NCBI RefSeq assembly: GCF_030272615.1
Contig: NC_081408.1
Coordinates: 764,168,173 to 764,232,172 of the forward strand
DNA length: 64,000 nucleotides
Direction of reading: 5' to 3'
Origin: Cryptomeria japonica
Taxonomy: Eukaryota; Streptophyta; Pinopsida; Cupressales; Cupressaceae
Part shown: one piece after another, positions 22,342 to 32,199 of the stretch
Layout: each line of letters begins with the position of its first letter
How positions within the stretch are numbered: position 1 is the stretch's first letter
The notes under the pieces: model-generated
The model's input: the letters and a program-made list of their open reading frames with translations, nothing else
Databases searched by the model: none
What the model was told of the DNA's origin: nothing
Made by a program: the position numbers and the translations under genes

Positions 22342-23499
22342 TCAATTCGATGAAGAACTTCCTGCCGGTGGAGCACTACTCTGTCTTGCCGGTAAAGCAT
22401 CACTCTGTCCTACCGGTGAAGCATTGACTGGTTCTACCGGTGGAGGAGTATTCCCAATATTTAGATCATCTTTTCTAATCCATTGTTTTGAGAATTCTTG
22501 CTTAACCTCTTCAACTTTTTCTTTACCTTTCAAGCTAGAACTTATGTTGTCTACCGGTGATCCTTTACTTCTATAGAATTTTGCAATATGCTCAATCTTG
22601 TTACATGCATAACAAGTTACATTATTCTTCTGAATAGCTTTCCCATAACCTATGCCGATTTGTGTTCTACATTGATTAGATAAATGTCCAAATCTTCCAC
22701 AAACATAACATCTCACATTCATTTTGCAATTTTCAGAGTTGTGACCAACTTTGTTGCATTTTGAACATTGACCGGTGGGTGTGTTGATATTCTGATAATT
22801 TCTAGATCTACATTCATTTTCTCTATGACCATACTTATTACAGTTAAAGCATTTTCCATTGAATTTATAAGTATTAGGTTGTCTTACCAGTTTGTTGTGA
22901 TCCTGAGTATTTGCAGTACTAGAGCTTTTACCAACTTCAAAGCCAATTCCAGAAGTGTCACCTTTAGGTTTTTGATTCTTCAGCAAGGTGCCAAGTTCCT
23001 CTGAGCTTTTCTTGAATTTTTCTTTATGTTGATTTGCAGTTTCTAGTTCTCTTTCTAAGACTTCTTTCTGTCTCATTGGTTCATTTGAGTCATTCTGAGT
23101 GTGCATCAGATCTGTCTTCAATAAATCATTTTCATAGCTAAGTCTTGTGTTCTCATTTGCTACATCACTTAGTCTTCTGGTCAATTCTTCTTCATTCTTC
23201 TTCCTATCCTCAATTTCTTTACAAAATCTCATAGTCATATCCTGCATCTCATTCTTTGTTGTCATGTTCTCTAGTTTCAACTTGCTTATATGATCATTAA
23301 GTGATTCCTTTTCATCATTCTCATTTTGCATTTTTTCACAAAGTTCTCTTCTCTTATTTCTTGCAACAATAAGATTCTCTTGAAGTGCCTGAATGATATC
23401 CCGAGCTGCCTTTAGATCATCTTCTAGTTTGATATTTTTCAATTTTTCTGTATCATAGTCTGAGAGAGCTCCTTCAAGTTGCTTCATCAGATTTTCCAT
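22342..23499 (-). CDS. gag-like nucleocapsid protein of element D (intact frame)
   Basis: The ATG at 23497-23499 (MENLMKQLEGALSDYD) lies ~60 bp after the primer site; the frame is also open upstream but has no earlier ATG. About 385 residues without a stop: residues 1-190 are a charged coiled coil; then CCHC knuckles start CFNCNKYGH, CSKCNKVGH, CYVCGRFGH and CYACNKIEH. The last is degenerate (Gly to Glu, final Cys to Tyr). The tail is Pro/Ala/Ser-rich with PPPVEPVNASPVGQ. A self-assembling, RNA-binding coat role is inferred from family. This is the best-preserved coding frame in the A/B/D group and may still be translatable. Confidence 0.85.
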   Translation of the reverse strand: MENLMKQLEGALSDYDTEKLKNIKLEDDLKAARDIIQALQENLIVARNKRRELCEKMQNENDEKESLNDHISKLKLENMTTKNEMQDMTMRFCKEIEDRKKNEEELTRRLSDVANENTRLSYENDLLKTDLMHTQNDSNEPMRQKEVLERELETANQHKEKFKKSSEELGTLLKNQKPKGDTSGIGFEVGKSSSTANTQDHNKLVRQPNTYKFNGKCFNCNKYGHRENECRSRNYQNINTPTGQCSKCNKVGHNSENCKMNVRCYVCGRFGHLSNQCRTQIGIGYGKAIQKNNVTCYACNKIEHIAKFYRSKGSPVDNISSSLKGKEKVEEVKQEFSKQWIRKDDLNIGNTPPPVEPVNASPVGQSDALPARQSSAPPAGSSSSN

Positions 23500-23556
23500 C
23501 TTTACCGTTGTCAAGATCTTCCTCAAGCTGTTAGGCTTCTGAAAATAGAGGACCAA

Positions 23557-23568
23557 GCTCTGATACCA
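23557..23568 (-). promoter_or_regulatory. Primer binding site of element D (iMet tRNA)
   Basis: On the minus strand TGGTATCAGAGC, exactly the complement of the plant initiator-Met tRNA 3' end, two bases after the LTR end TCCTAACA. This fixes the element's orientation. Confidence 0.95.
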
Positions 23569-23570
23569 AT

Positions 23571-24402
23571 TGTTAGGAAACTCACAGATACTGAGAAGGG
23601 GGGGGGGGGGGGGGGGGGTGAATTACTATCTAACCGGTAATTAGAATTTCTCAACTTAAAACATGCATAACATATTGTAACAGTGTACCGGTATGCAAGA
23701 AATAATGCAATAAACAGAATTAAAAACATCCACATGAAAAGCACACCATAACACAAGGATTTAACGAGGAAACCCAGTGTGGGAAAAACCTCGGTGGGAT
23801 TTGTGACCCACAATATCCACTTACTGGCCAATAAGAGAATATTACTTACAAGAGGGGCCTGCACATGCAGGAAGGCCAATTGCCTAGAGCTCACTGCTCA
23901 ATGGGAAGTCTCACTGACTTACAATGTGGATTATACAAATCCAATATCTTGTACTACTTTACAATAGCATCTATAATGCCCGATCCAGTACCGGTTGCTT
24001 CTCTCCTTCTTACATAAACCCTTTAACCTATATTTCGCATAATAGGTTTGCCTTAATATTTTTCCCTTTCGCTTACATCACCTTCTTAACTTACAAAATG
24101 TCTACAATGATCTCTCTTATATATAAGAGTCATTTTACAACATGCCAAGTCGGCTTAAAAAGTTTTTACAATAATAAACAAAATATAATATAACAAAATC
24201 TTGTCGGCCTCTATGCCGGTATACTTCCTTTCTTTGTGTCAATGCCGGTGGTCTGAGTGCCGGTGTAGAGTCTGATTGTTGATGGCGGTGAACTATCTTG
24301 CCGATGTAATGCTTTACCGGTGCCATAGGATTGTAAGGTTGCCATCAATGACAAAGCCTTCAATCACCTACAATGTCTCATTGGAGTGTGCATATGCCAA
24401 CA
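23571..24402 (-). repeat. 5' LTR of element D (complete)
   Basis: 832 bp, TGTTGGCATATGC...TTTCCTAACA on the minus strand. TTATATATAA at 24117-24126 is a likely TATA region and sits in the palindrome CTCTTATATATAAGAG. Near the 3' end is a run of 21 C (plus-strand G at 23598-23618) within the shared TTCACCC...TTCTCAGT block. CCGGT motifs lie near 23632, 23686, 23988, 24213, 24242, 24259 and 24315. Confidence 0.9.
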
Positions 24403-24928
24403 GAGAACAATTTTAAAGATGTTTGAAGGCAACAGGGTTAGTTTGACTACCGTTTTAAAAGCTATATAGGAAGCATTAGACGAAGGCGATAAGATATATA
24501 TAAGTTATGTCTTATTTTTTCCAAGCTCATAATAGAAATTGATAAGTAGATAATGGAGTGTGAAGGAAAGTTATCCGATATTTCTCATTCCTTTGCCTCC
24601 CAATCAATTTTTTCTAGTAACTATGAAGCTCAAGTGATGGTTCTACTAGACAAAATCAAGAGCCTTAATCAAGAGAAAGATAGAATAGTTGGCAGAGTGG
24701 GAGAACTCCGAAATTTTATAACTCCCTAGTTAGACACCTTGTTGAGAAGTCAGCAAGATGCTATGAATGCTATGAATAAGAGTGTTCTGACAGACTGTAG
24801 AGGAGAAAAGATGCACGCCTATCTTTTTAGTGCTCTGATCAACATTTTGGAGAATTTGATGAAATGATGGGATGATCACCTACTGTCCCTGAAGACCATT
24901 TTTGCGGACATCTTTAAATTCATGTAAG
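24403..24928 (+). pseudogene. ORF2 of element B, 3' part (after element D)
   Basis: This resumes the ORF2 C-terminal region interrupted at 18470. Short open pieces show helical, Lys/Ser-rich sequence, for example MVLLDKIKSLNQEKDRIVGR, comparable with the tail of element A ORF2 (4351-5201). Several stops are present. It ends near 24928, shortly before the first purine tract (about 24987). Confidence 0.6.
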
Positions 24929-26385
24929 ATACTGAGTATACCCTTGTATATAAATTTTGGTGGATACCTATCTTTGGCATTGTTTTCAAAGGGGGAAATA
25001 GAGGCATATGCTGGAAATGTGGTGTCAACTTGCAAGAGGGAAAAACATCCCAAATACACCAATGAAGCATTGCATTAGATGTTAGAAATCAAAACACATG
25101 AATAGATTAAAAACTCCAAAATCACCTCATTGTCCTCTATCTTTAAAGATCTCTAAGATTCAAGGTGGCCCTCACTCGGAAGAGCACTTTATTCTCAAGA
25201 TGACAACCTAGAGAATGACTTATATGAAAATTCTACTGCAATCGAAATGAATGCAACTAGGATTCTAGTGAGTGATAAGAGATGAAGATGAAGATGAAGA
25301 ATGCAAGCTAGGTGATTAGGATGCAAAGTATATTCCAAATTGAAAGATAAGTATGATATGTGAGTTAATTAAACCAAATGAAGCTAAAATATGTGCTATG
25401 GATTCTTGAAGATGATGTTGATGCTTGGTGATGACAATATAAGATCCTTTGATAACCTGCAAAAAACTATAATTTTGATGCACAAGATTGGGATCCTTTG
25501 ATATGAGACAAGAGCTCATTTTATAGAGGTGATGGCTTAGAAATGGATGGCCAAGATTGATTACCAATCAAGGGTCAAGATTGAAGGAGGAAAAATGGTC
25601 CCAAGTTGAAAGGCTTAGCCTTGTGACAAATGTCACAAGGGAGAGAGGGTGAGGATCAATGTGGTCCCAAATTTGCAAGTTTAGCCTTGTGACAAGTGTC
25701 ACAAGGGGGAGAAGGTGAAAAGCCAATCTGGTCACAAGTGTGGTCCCACCTGGGGAGAAGGGGGATATGTGCTCACACATGTGTGAGCAACCTAGGAAGA
25801 AACAAAATGGATTAATTAGGATAATGAGGGGATTAGATAGTTTCTAGAAGGATGATTAGGAGCCAAGTGGGAGATGTAGGATTTTGCAAGTGGGTGAGGG
25901 AAAATAGGATTTTTAGTTAAATTAAAATTATTTAATTTAGCCAAAAAGGGATGCAACTTGCATTTGTAGAATCTTGCAAGTGGGGGGGATTTACAAATAA
26001 ATTTTGATTTATTAAATGCAAAGGGGATTTTAATTAAATGTAGATTTAATTAAAATAGGAATGAGGATAAATGGATATTTTAAATTAAATGTGATCTTAG
26101 ATAGAAGAAGGAGAAATTAATTAAATCTTAATTTAATTAAAAATGTCAATTAGAAGAATAGGGATATTAATTAAATCTTAATTTAATTAATTGGAAGAAT
26201 TGAGGATAATTAAATGAATAAAATTCACTTAATTCTTTGTGCAACTTTTAGGTGTCTGCAAGAGGTATGAAAAATGATGTACATTCTCAAGGGGGTCTTA
26301 TTGAGCTTGTTGAGTTGTTAAGTTGTTGCAGTTTTGAAAGTTTTGCAGTGACAGTGTCATTTTTCACAAGTATTATCATCAATGC
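24929..26385 (+). other. 3' untranslated region of element B with probable inserted sequence
   Basis: No gene. The first purine tract (TTCAAAGGGGGAAAT, about 24986) is ~1.4 kb from the LTR-proximal tract, against ~150 bp in element D. Foreign sequence therefore probably lies between about 25060 and 26330. That stretch has two ~85-bp units containing CCTTGTGACAAnTGTCACAAGG (about 25618 and 25683) and an AT-rich TTAATTAAATCTTAATTTAATT repeat near 26120-26190. I could not assign it to a family. Confidence 0.5.
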
Positions 26386-26397
26386 AAAAGGGGGAGA
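26386..26397 (+). promoter_or_regulatory. Polypurine tract of element B
   Basis: AAAAGGGGGAGA directly before TTGTTGGCAAG. It is preceded by ATCAATGC, matching the flank of the purine tract in element D. Confidence 0.9.
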
Positions 26398-26398
26398 T

Positions 26399-27403
26399 TG
26401 TTGGCAAGAGACACTGTACCGATAGAGATTTGTGCATGAGGAATGTTTTAGGGTTGTCATTGATGGCAACTCAGATCCAAGATCGCATCTGGTATATGTA
26501 GAAGTGTTCTACCAGAAGTTTGGGAAGTCTTGATATTCATTTATGCTTGAGTATAGAAGGTGGAATACAAACTATGGATACATTGTGTAGATCTCCATTT
26601 TGGCTGTATAATTTTGATTGTGATGAAAGAGTTAGATGTTTAGATGTTCGAGGTAACTTTATTCACAATCTTAGCCTCTGGTACTGACTCTCGTGCAAAT
26701 TAGAAGATTCGGTAATCGGTAATTCAGGAAGAACAGAGATATTTGGGTGTAACATGTTATGCATAATCTTTGGGATGATTGATTTCAAGTTTGAGGTGAT
26801 TGAGCCGACATGTGTGAACATGGGAATTGATTTATTTTGTTGGTGTGGATATATAAGATCGATTCAGTTGAGCATTTTGATGTATGTTATGATGAGATGT
26901 GACTAAGCAAATATTGTATGAGCGATTGTTCAAAAATTTTTGTGTGTAGTTGAAAGTTTTTGTGCTCCAGTATATGACAAAGCAACAAAATAAAACAAAG
27001 AGACAGAACAAAGGAAGAAGACTAATTGAGATTAACCAGAACTTCTTTTTGGCATTTGTAGATGGTAGTATCCAGTTCAGACATTCTTGTTCTTATTTGT
27101 AATCACTTGTAAGGCAATGAGCCTTCCTCTAGGTTGTAGCCCTCTTTGTAATTGAGCAGTGAGCTCTAAGTAGTGTGCCTAAATGCATGTGCATTCCCCT
27201 CTTGTAATATTATTATACTCGTGATCACAATATTATAATATTGTGGGTTCCAATCTCACTGTGGTTTTTCCCTTTCCATGGTTTTGTGCTTGTTTGCATT
27301 TTATTTATGCACTTAACTTTTATTCATTTGTATCTGGTGGTTACAGAATCAGTTTAAGAAAGTTGTTAATTATAGAACATTGATTCACCCCCCCTCTCAG
27401 TGC
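26399..27403 (+). repeat. 3' LTR of element B
   Basis: Colinear with 9095-10254. A ~110-bp segment is missing after GTGTGAACATGG (near 26822), and the last ~40 bp are absent or diverged after the CCCCCCCTCTCAG block at about 27390-27402. The end of the element on this side is therefore approximate, and no target duplication could be read. Confidence 0.85.
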
Positions 27404-30400
27404 TCCAAAATTTTGCTTCATTTAATCACCATATCACCTCTAGATATGCAATTCTCCTTGGAATGCATATTGGCAACACATGGGGATGCACATATGATCC
27501 ATAGACTCTAAGTGTAGTTGTCACATCCCATTATATTAGCCTCTCTTAATCATTGGATTATTGCACTAATTGAATAAACGAGAACAATTAAGTAGGTGAC
27601 TTGATTATGTTTAGTATTGTTGAAGAAAGATTATTGTGACAACTAACTATGCAAAGGTAACACAAATCATTGACATTCTCTTAGGTTGGAGAGAGAGTAT
27701 CATCGAGAAATTGTTCTAGTAGATGGAGGTACCTTTTCATGATAGAATCAACACAGATCCACCCATAGTTGTGTAGTCATAGTTAGGTTGCATGTGTGTG
27801 AATAAGATTAGGATTTTTTTTTATAATTTTCGTTATAGGATAGTTATGTTATTTTGCAAATTATGCCTAAAAATGTTGCATGGGAATGAAATCTCTTTAT
27901 TTAAGTCTAGGTTAATTAAATGGGAGAGCTTGTACCAGTTTTGGACCATGAGCTAATCTTCGTACAAGATTGTGCTATTTGTTGTTATATAGTTGTCTTA
28001 AGGTATTTCGTCAATAATTCCAAACTAAACAAGAATTGACATGAGAAAGCAAAATGATACTCCGCTTTTATTTAATTATTATAATAAATAAATAAAATTA
28101 ATATCATTAATAAATAATATTATATTTTAATATCCAGACATTATAAGCATGCCTTTTATTTTATTTTAAAAGGGGATTAAGGATTATTTCAGAAGATACA
28201 TTATAATAAAATAATATTAAAAATATTAATTATATTATTACCAAATAACATGCATATGTAATGCTTCTATTCCATCCTTAAAAGGGAAGAAAAAATGGTT
28301 AAAATATTATTAAAAAGAAATAACTAAATTTAAGAGTAATTGTTTGCATGTGAGGTATGGCATCAAGATGGAGAAAGTTGTGAAGCCTAGCTTGATACCT
28401 GTCAGGAGTGGCATGAAGATGGAGGAAGTTATGAAACCTATCTAAAAGCCTCCAAGTTTTATTTTACTTTACTTTTGCTTAAAATTTTTTGACAAACTTT
28501 TGGGGAATGAGGGGGGTGAGGGGCATCCTCTATTAACAATGGTAACCATGTATTTGTTTTGGATCTTTAATGGTCATTGTACTCATATTAAGGAAGACTA
28601 AAGATATCATATTATAACATGATAAATGCTTCCAAACTGGAACTGGTTTCCCCCCCAAAAAAGGGTATTTTGTTTGGAAATGGGAATTACAATCAGACAA
28701 ATATATGCTAAAAATCATTAACAAGATTTCAATATAACTATCAAAACAAAAAATATATACTATCTCCTCAAGTGACATTGAAACTTCTCTATCATATAAG
28801 CCATCTCTACATTTTATATGTCAAAGAATTTGGAAGTGCAAATGACATTGCTCACAGACTTAGTTGGATTGGTATAATTTCTTTTCACATGGAGAGGTCT
28901 ATTATATAACTTTCTCAATTTTGGCTACTAATTTAAAAATAAATAAAAAAATTGTTTGAAAGGTTGAAAAGTTTAGAAATCTAATTCTCTCCCCTTGTAA
29001 GAAACTTTCTGACAATTGAAGAATATGGACTAAAATTGGACAAATCTGATCATTCAAAAAAATTAGTATGAAACTAGATTTAAATATAGAGGTAGACATC
29101 AAAGTGAAACAATATGATGGAAGACATGGGCCAAATAAGTAGGGTAATTGTTAAAGGAATATGAGAATTTGATTTGCTCATACAAGACCTTCAAAATTGT
29201 TATTAGTATATTTAGGAGAGCTGCAAGGTTTTTTTTTTTTTACAGGTAACAAAGCTCAACTGAGATGGATTTACTCAATAGAAATATTAAGACTCACATT
29301 GAATACTTCAAAATACCAAGATGATATGTTCATTCACCCATCTCATATAGTGAAAACTTTTAGTAAGAGACCATGTTGACATTAGTGAGTTGGTTAAACC
29401 TTAAGCACAAAACTTATAAGGAAACCTAAATTTGATGTGGTTTGAAGTTCTGAATGGTCTTAATAAGCTTTGAGATTTTAGTTTCAAGGAATAAATTCAT
29501 GCCACTCGGTCTTACTTGCCAAAAATTTTATAAATCCAAAAAGCAATGGGACATAGCTAGCAAGATCCTTTGAGCAACAAGCAGCCATAGGTATGAAACT
29601 GTTATTCTTCTTACTTCCTTCCTTGTCACGCTCTTCAAGTGATCCATTGATTTATTCTTCACTGTGGCCTTTAAATTGGTTATAAATTAGGATGACTTTT
29701 TGTTTTAATATCCCATATTAGAATGACAGCGGATAAATTTGTGATTTGTTTCATAACAAGTTTGTCAATTCAACAAAGATGGAATCACTACTCTCAAGCA
29801 TTATTGACTTCAACTTGAATGCAATAAACTTGTAAAGTTGAAAGGACAATGTTTAAAAATGATTTGAGTCTTTAAATTTGTAGGCAATAGTAGCTATTCC
29901 AAGAGACCCATAAAAATGAAGAAATTGAGTGGCAAGTTTGAAATGTTGATTACCTTAGTTGTGACTTTCTTGTGCATATAGTTTAAGTTTCTTGGAAATG
30001 TTTTAAATGTATAAATTGATTAGAGAATTGGTATTTATGTTACCTCTTATTGGTTGTCTTACCTATGTACGTCCTTCTCATCATGGGAAAGAAGGATATT
30101 TTTAAAAGTAGACAAATCCTTGAAAGTAATGACTCGTTTGTGATGTGTGGAAGGTTGCAAAAGTCACTTAGACTTTCAAGTCAATTTAAATATAGTACAA
30201 AAGCGTGGTCCTAAATATGAGCTATGTTTGAAAATTTTCTAATTTGACTTGATTAATATCTATGTGAAAGCATTAGTGAATCTTAAGAATTAGGATTGCC
30301 TTGTTATCAAACTATTGTTCTGATAGGAACTCAGCAAGTTGAGTTGTAGAGAAAACTAATCACATATGTTTAAGAGCCTTGCAAAATAATTTATGGGTTT

Positions 30401-31594
30401 TGTTCTTCATTCCTTTCCTTTTCCGGAACATATTAAAATTTTAAATTTGGATAATGGACTCAAAGGTTATGAATGTTAGAGTATTGTCCTTTTGCTACAA
30501 TCTGCAAAATGAAAATTATTTGTTGATTTATAGATTGCAATTGTATAAGTTCAAATAATATTGGTTATTCATGAGTGAAAAAAATAATAATATATTATAA
30601 TCCTTTCATAGTATTCCTTCCATTATTAGTGGGTGATAACCCTAAATCAAATAATTCATGAGGAGGAGGTAAGATCCTTCATATCACTAGATAAATATTC
30701 TTTGGAAAGTGAGCTCGCATTGAGGATTAGCTTTCTTTATTCTTTCCATTCTTAGTGGGTGACAACCCTAAACCAACTAATTCATGAGAAGGAGGTAAGA
30801 TCCCTCATATCACTAGATAAAGAGTGTTTTGAAAGTGAGTTTGTATTAAGGATTAACTTACTTTATGGATCAAATATTCGTTAACTATTCCTCTCTTGTG
30901 GTATAATTAGTAAATATTATCCTTTAAAAATAAAAAAATAAAAAATATTATCCCTTTGGAAACTCACTCACTAAGTTAACCATCATAAGAGAATTAAATG
31001 TTAGTTATGGGCTTGTCTTTTGGTGTTGTTTATCTATCTTGATGTATGTCCAAATATCAAGTGAGGTGATTGGGAACTATTGCATGCTAAACTTTAATGA
31101 TCATTAACTCACACCCATGAGTGCATCACTTAGAATCATTTACATTTTTCTACATGCAAGTGTGCTCAATGAACGTATATATCAAATATATATTGCATAA
31201 GTATATAGGTAGACTAGCTTGACATTGATTCACATAGTGAACTAGATTCCATCATGCATGTTGCCACACATTGCTATATCCTTTGTGATGGGTTGGGATC
31301 CTCTAGTGGAGAAGCATGAGGAATCTTGATGCTTTGTGGTAGGGTGGAAATCACCTCGATGATGTTCTCTCTATATTTTTCTTTAAGTTACAAATAAGGG
31401 AAATATAAGAGGGTTATGTAATGCAAGTGTTAAAAAATTTACTTATCTTACATATTGATTGAAAGAGTGGATAAATTTCCATATACTATTTATTCTTCGC
31501 ATGCAAATTTTGAATATGGGTTCTTGTGTGTGTGTGTGTGTACATGAACTTGTAACGTAATTTTTTTTTTTCATTTTATGGCTATGCCAAAGTA
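27404..31594. other. Gene-free AT-rich stretch with small repeats
   Basis: I see no gene in 4.2 kb. A 126-bp direct tandem duplication occupies about 30610-30865 (units share GGGTGAyAACCCTAAA and GGAGGTAAGATCC). A ~55-bp imperfect duplication (GGCATsAAGATGGAG) lies at 28352-28440. Very AT-rich runs lie at 28070-28250, and a (TG)8-9 run followed by poly-T lies near 31525-31571. Open frames are short with no family signal. Confidence 0.6.
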
Positions 31595-31937
31595 TGCTAC
31601 CCTCTAGTCTATAATGGACATTCAACACTAACGTAGGGATTTGTGACTATGCTTAATCGCTTCCCATGCATCCTTATCTTTGTCTATTGTGGCATTGATT
31701 GATAGCTCAAGCTTTTGGCATAACGACAACAATGTCCAACAAGTGGTATCGGAGCATTGGGTTATGGGTTCGAATCCTACAGGTCACGCTGAGGGGGGAT
31801 TGTTACCCTTTAGTCTGTAATAGATGTTCAGTGATGACCTCAAGATTTGTGACATGTGCTTAACCACCTATCATGGATCCTTGTCTTTGGCCACTGTGGC
31901 ATTGGTTGATAGCTCAATCTTTTGGCGGTGTCCAACA
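31595..31937 (+). mobile_element. TRIM 1: 343-bp miniature LTR element with 5-bp target duplication
   Basis: Two ~140-bp terminal repeats (31595-31741 and 31801-31937), starting TGcTACC or TGTTACC and ending TGTCCAACA, enclose only 59 bp. The interior starts with an iMet-type primer site TGGTATCGGAGC (31744-31755) and ends with a purine tract CTGAGGGGGGAT that abuts the right repeat. AAGTA flanks both sides (31590-31594 and 31938-31942). The LTRs differ at roughly a quarter of positions, so the insertion is old. It has no coding capacity and would depend on proteins made elsewhere. Confidence 0.9.
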
Positions 31938-31942
31938 AAGTA

Positions 31943-32199
31943 TAGTAAATGAAATCAGACAATGTGTAATGATTGTGAAATTATTTTATGTTTACATTTT
32001 TAAAAAAAAAATATTTGAATTCTAGATTATCTCTACATTACCTTCATGTTACTTGTGGATTTCCATACTTTATCATTGCTTATGTTAAGAAAGGAAAAAT
32101 ACTAGTTGTGTTTGACTCCTTTAACTTTAGATTATGTCTACTTTACTCTTCAATTCTCTTGTTTTATTAAGTGATTGTGAGTAGATGTTACAACAATAA
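31943..32199. other. Short gap between TRIM 1 and the ORF-X pseudogene
   Basis: I see no feature in these ~260 bp. It may be the decayed C-terminal continuation of the ORF-X copy to the right, but no convincing similarity remains. Confidence 0.4.

Larger units (their letters stand above)
18471..24402 (-). mobile_element. LTR element D, nested in element B (gag + ORF2, near intact)
   Basis: Read on the minus strand: 5' LTR (24402-23571), iMet primer site (23568-23557), gag (23499-22342), ORF2 (22039-19512), purine tract (about 19178-19167) and 3' LTR (19164-18471). The LTRs are direct repeats with constant spacing (offset 5238) and only a few percent difference by eye, so D is the youngest of A, B and D. 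The 3' LTR lacks its last ~138 bp, so the left target duplication cannot be read. No polymerase genes are present; it would need RT and integrase in trans. CCGGT motifs are frequent throughout. Confidence 0.9.
9095..27403 (+). mobile_element. LTR element B (outer), interrupted by blocks C and D
   Basis: The 5' LTR (9095-10254), primer site (10257-10268), gag start (10323), ORF2 (16027-18470 and 24403-24928), purine tract (26386-26397) and 3' LTR (26399-27403) lie in the expected order. Both LTRs open TGTTGGCAAGAGACACTG and are colinear, though the 3' LTR lacks ~110 bp seen in the 5' LTR (near 9500-9620) and loses its last ~40 bp. Block C replaces the zinc-knuckle half of gag, and complete element D sits inside ORF2. 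Without C and D, B would be about 7.5-8 kb. Divergence between LTRs and frequent stops make it older than D. Confidence 0.85.

Noticed and set aside
24876-25070. Minus-strand frames antisense to the ORF2 tail of element B
   Set aside because: They have no conserved pattern and overlap the end of ORF2 on the other strand.
25568-25780. 70-codon minus-strand frame in the 3' region of element B
   Set aside because: It overlaps the two ~85-bp CCTTGTGACA repeats; the peptide repeats follow from the DNA repeats.
31520-31575. TG and poly-T runs as a regulatory element
   Set aside because: Simple low-complexity sequence with nothing else to support a function.
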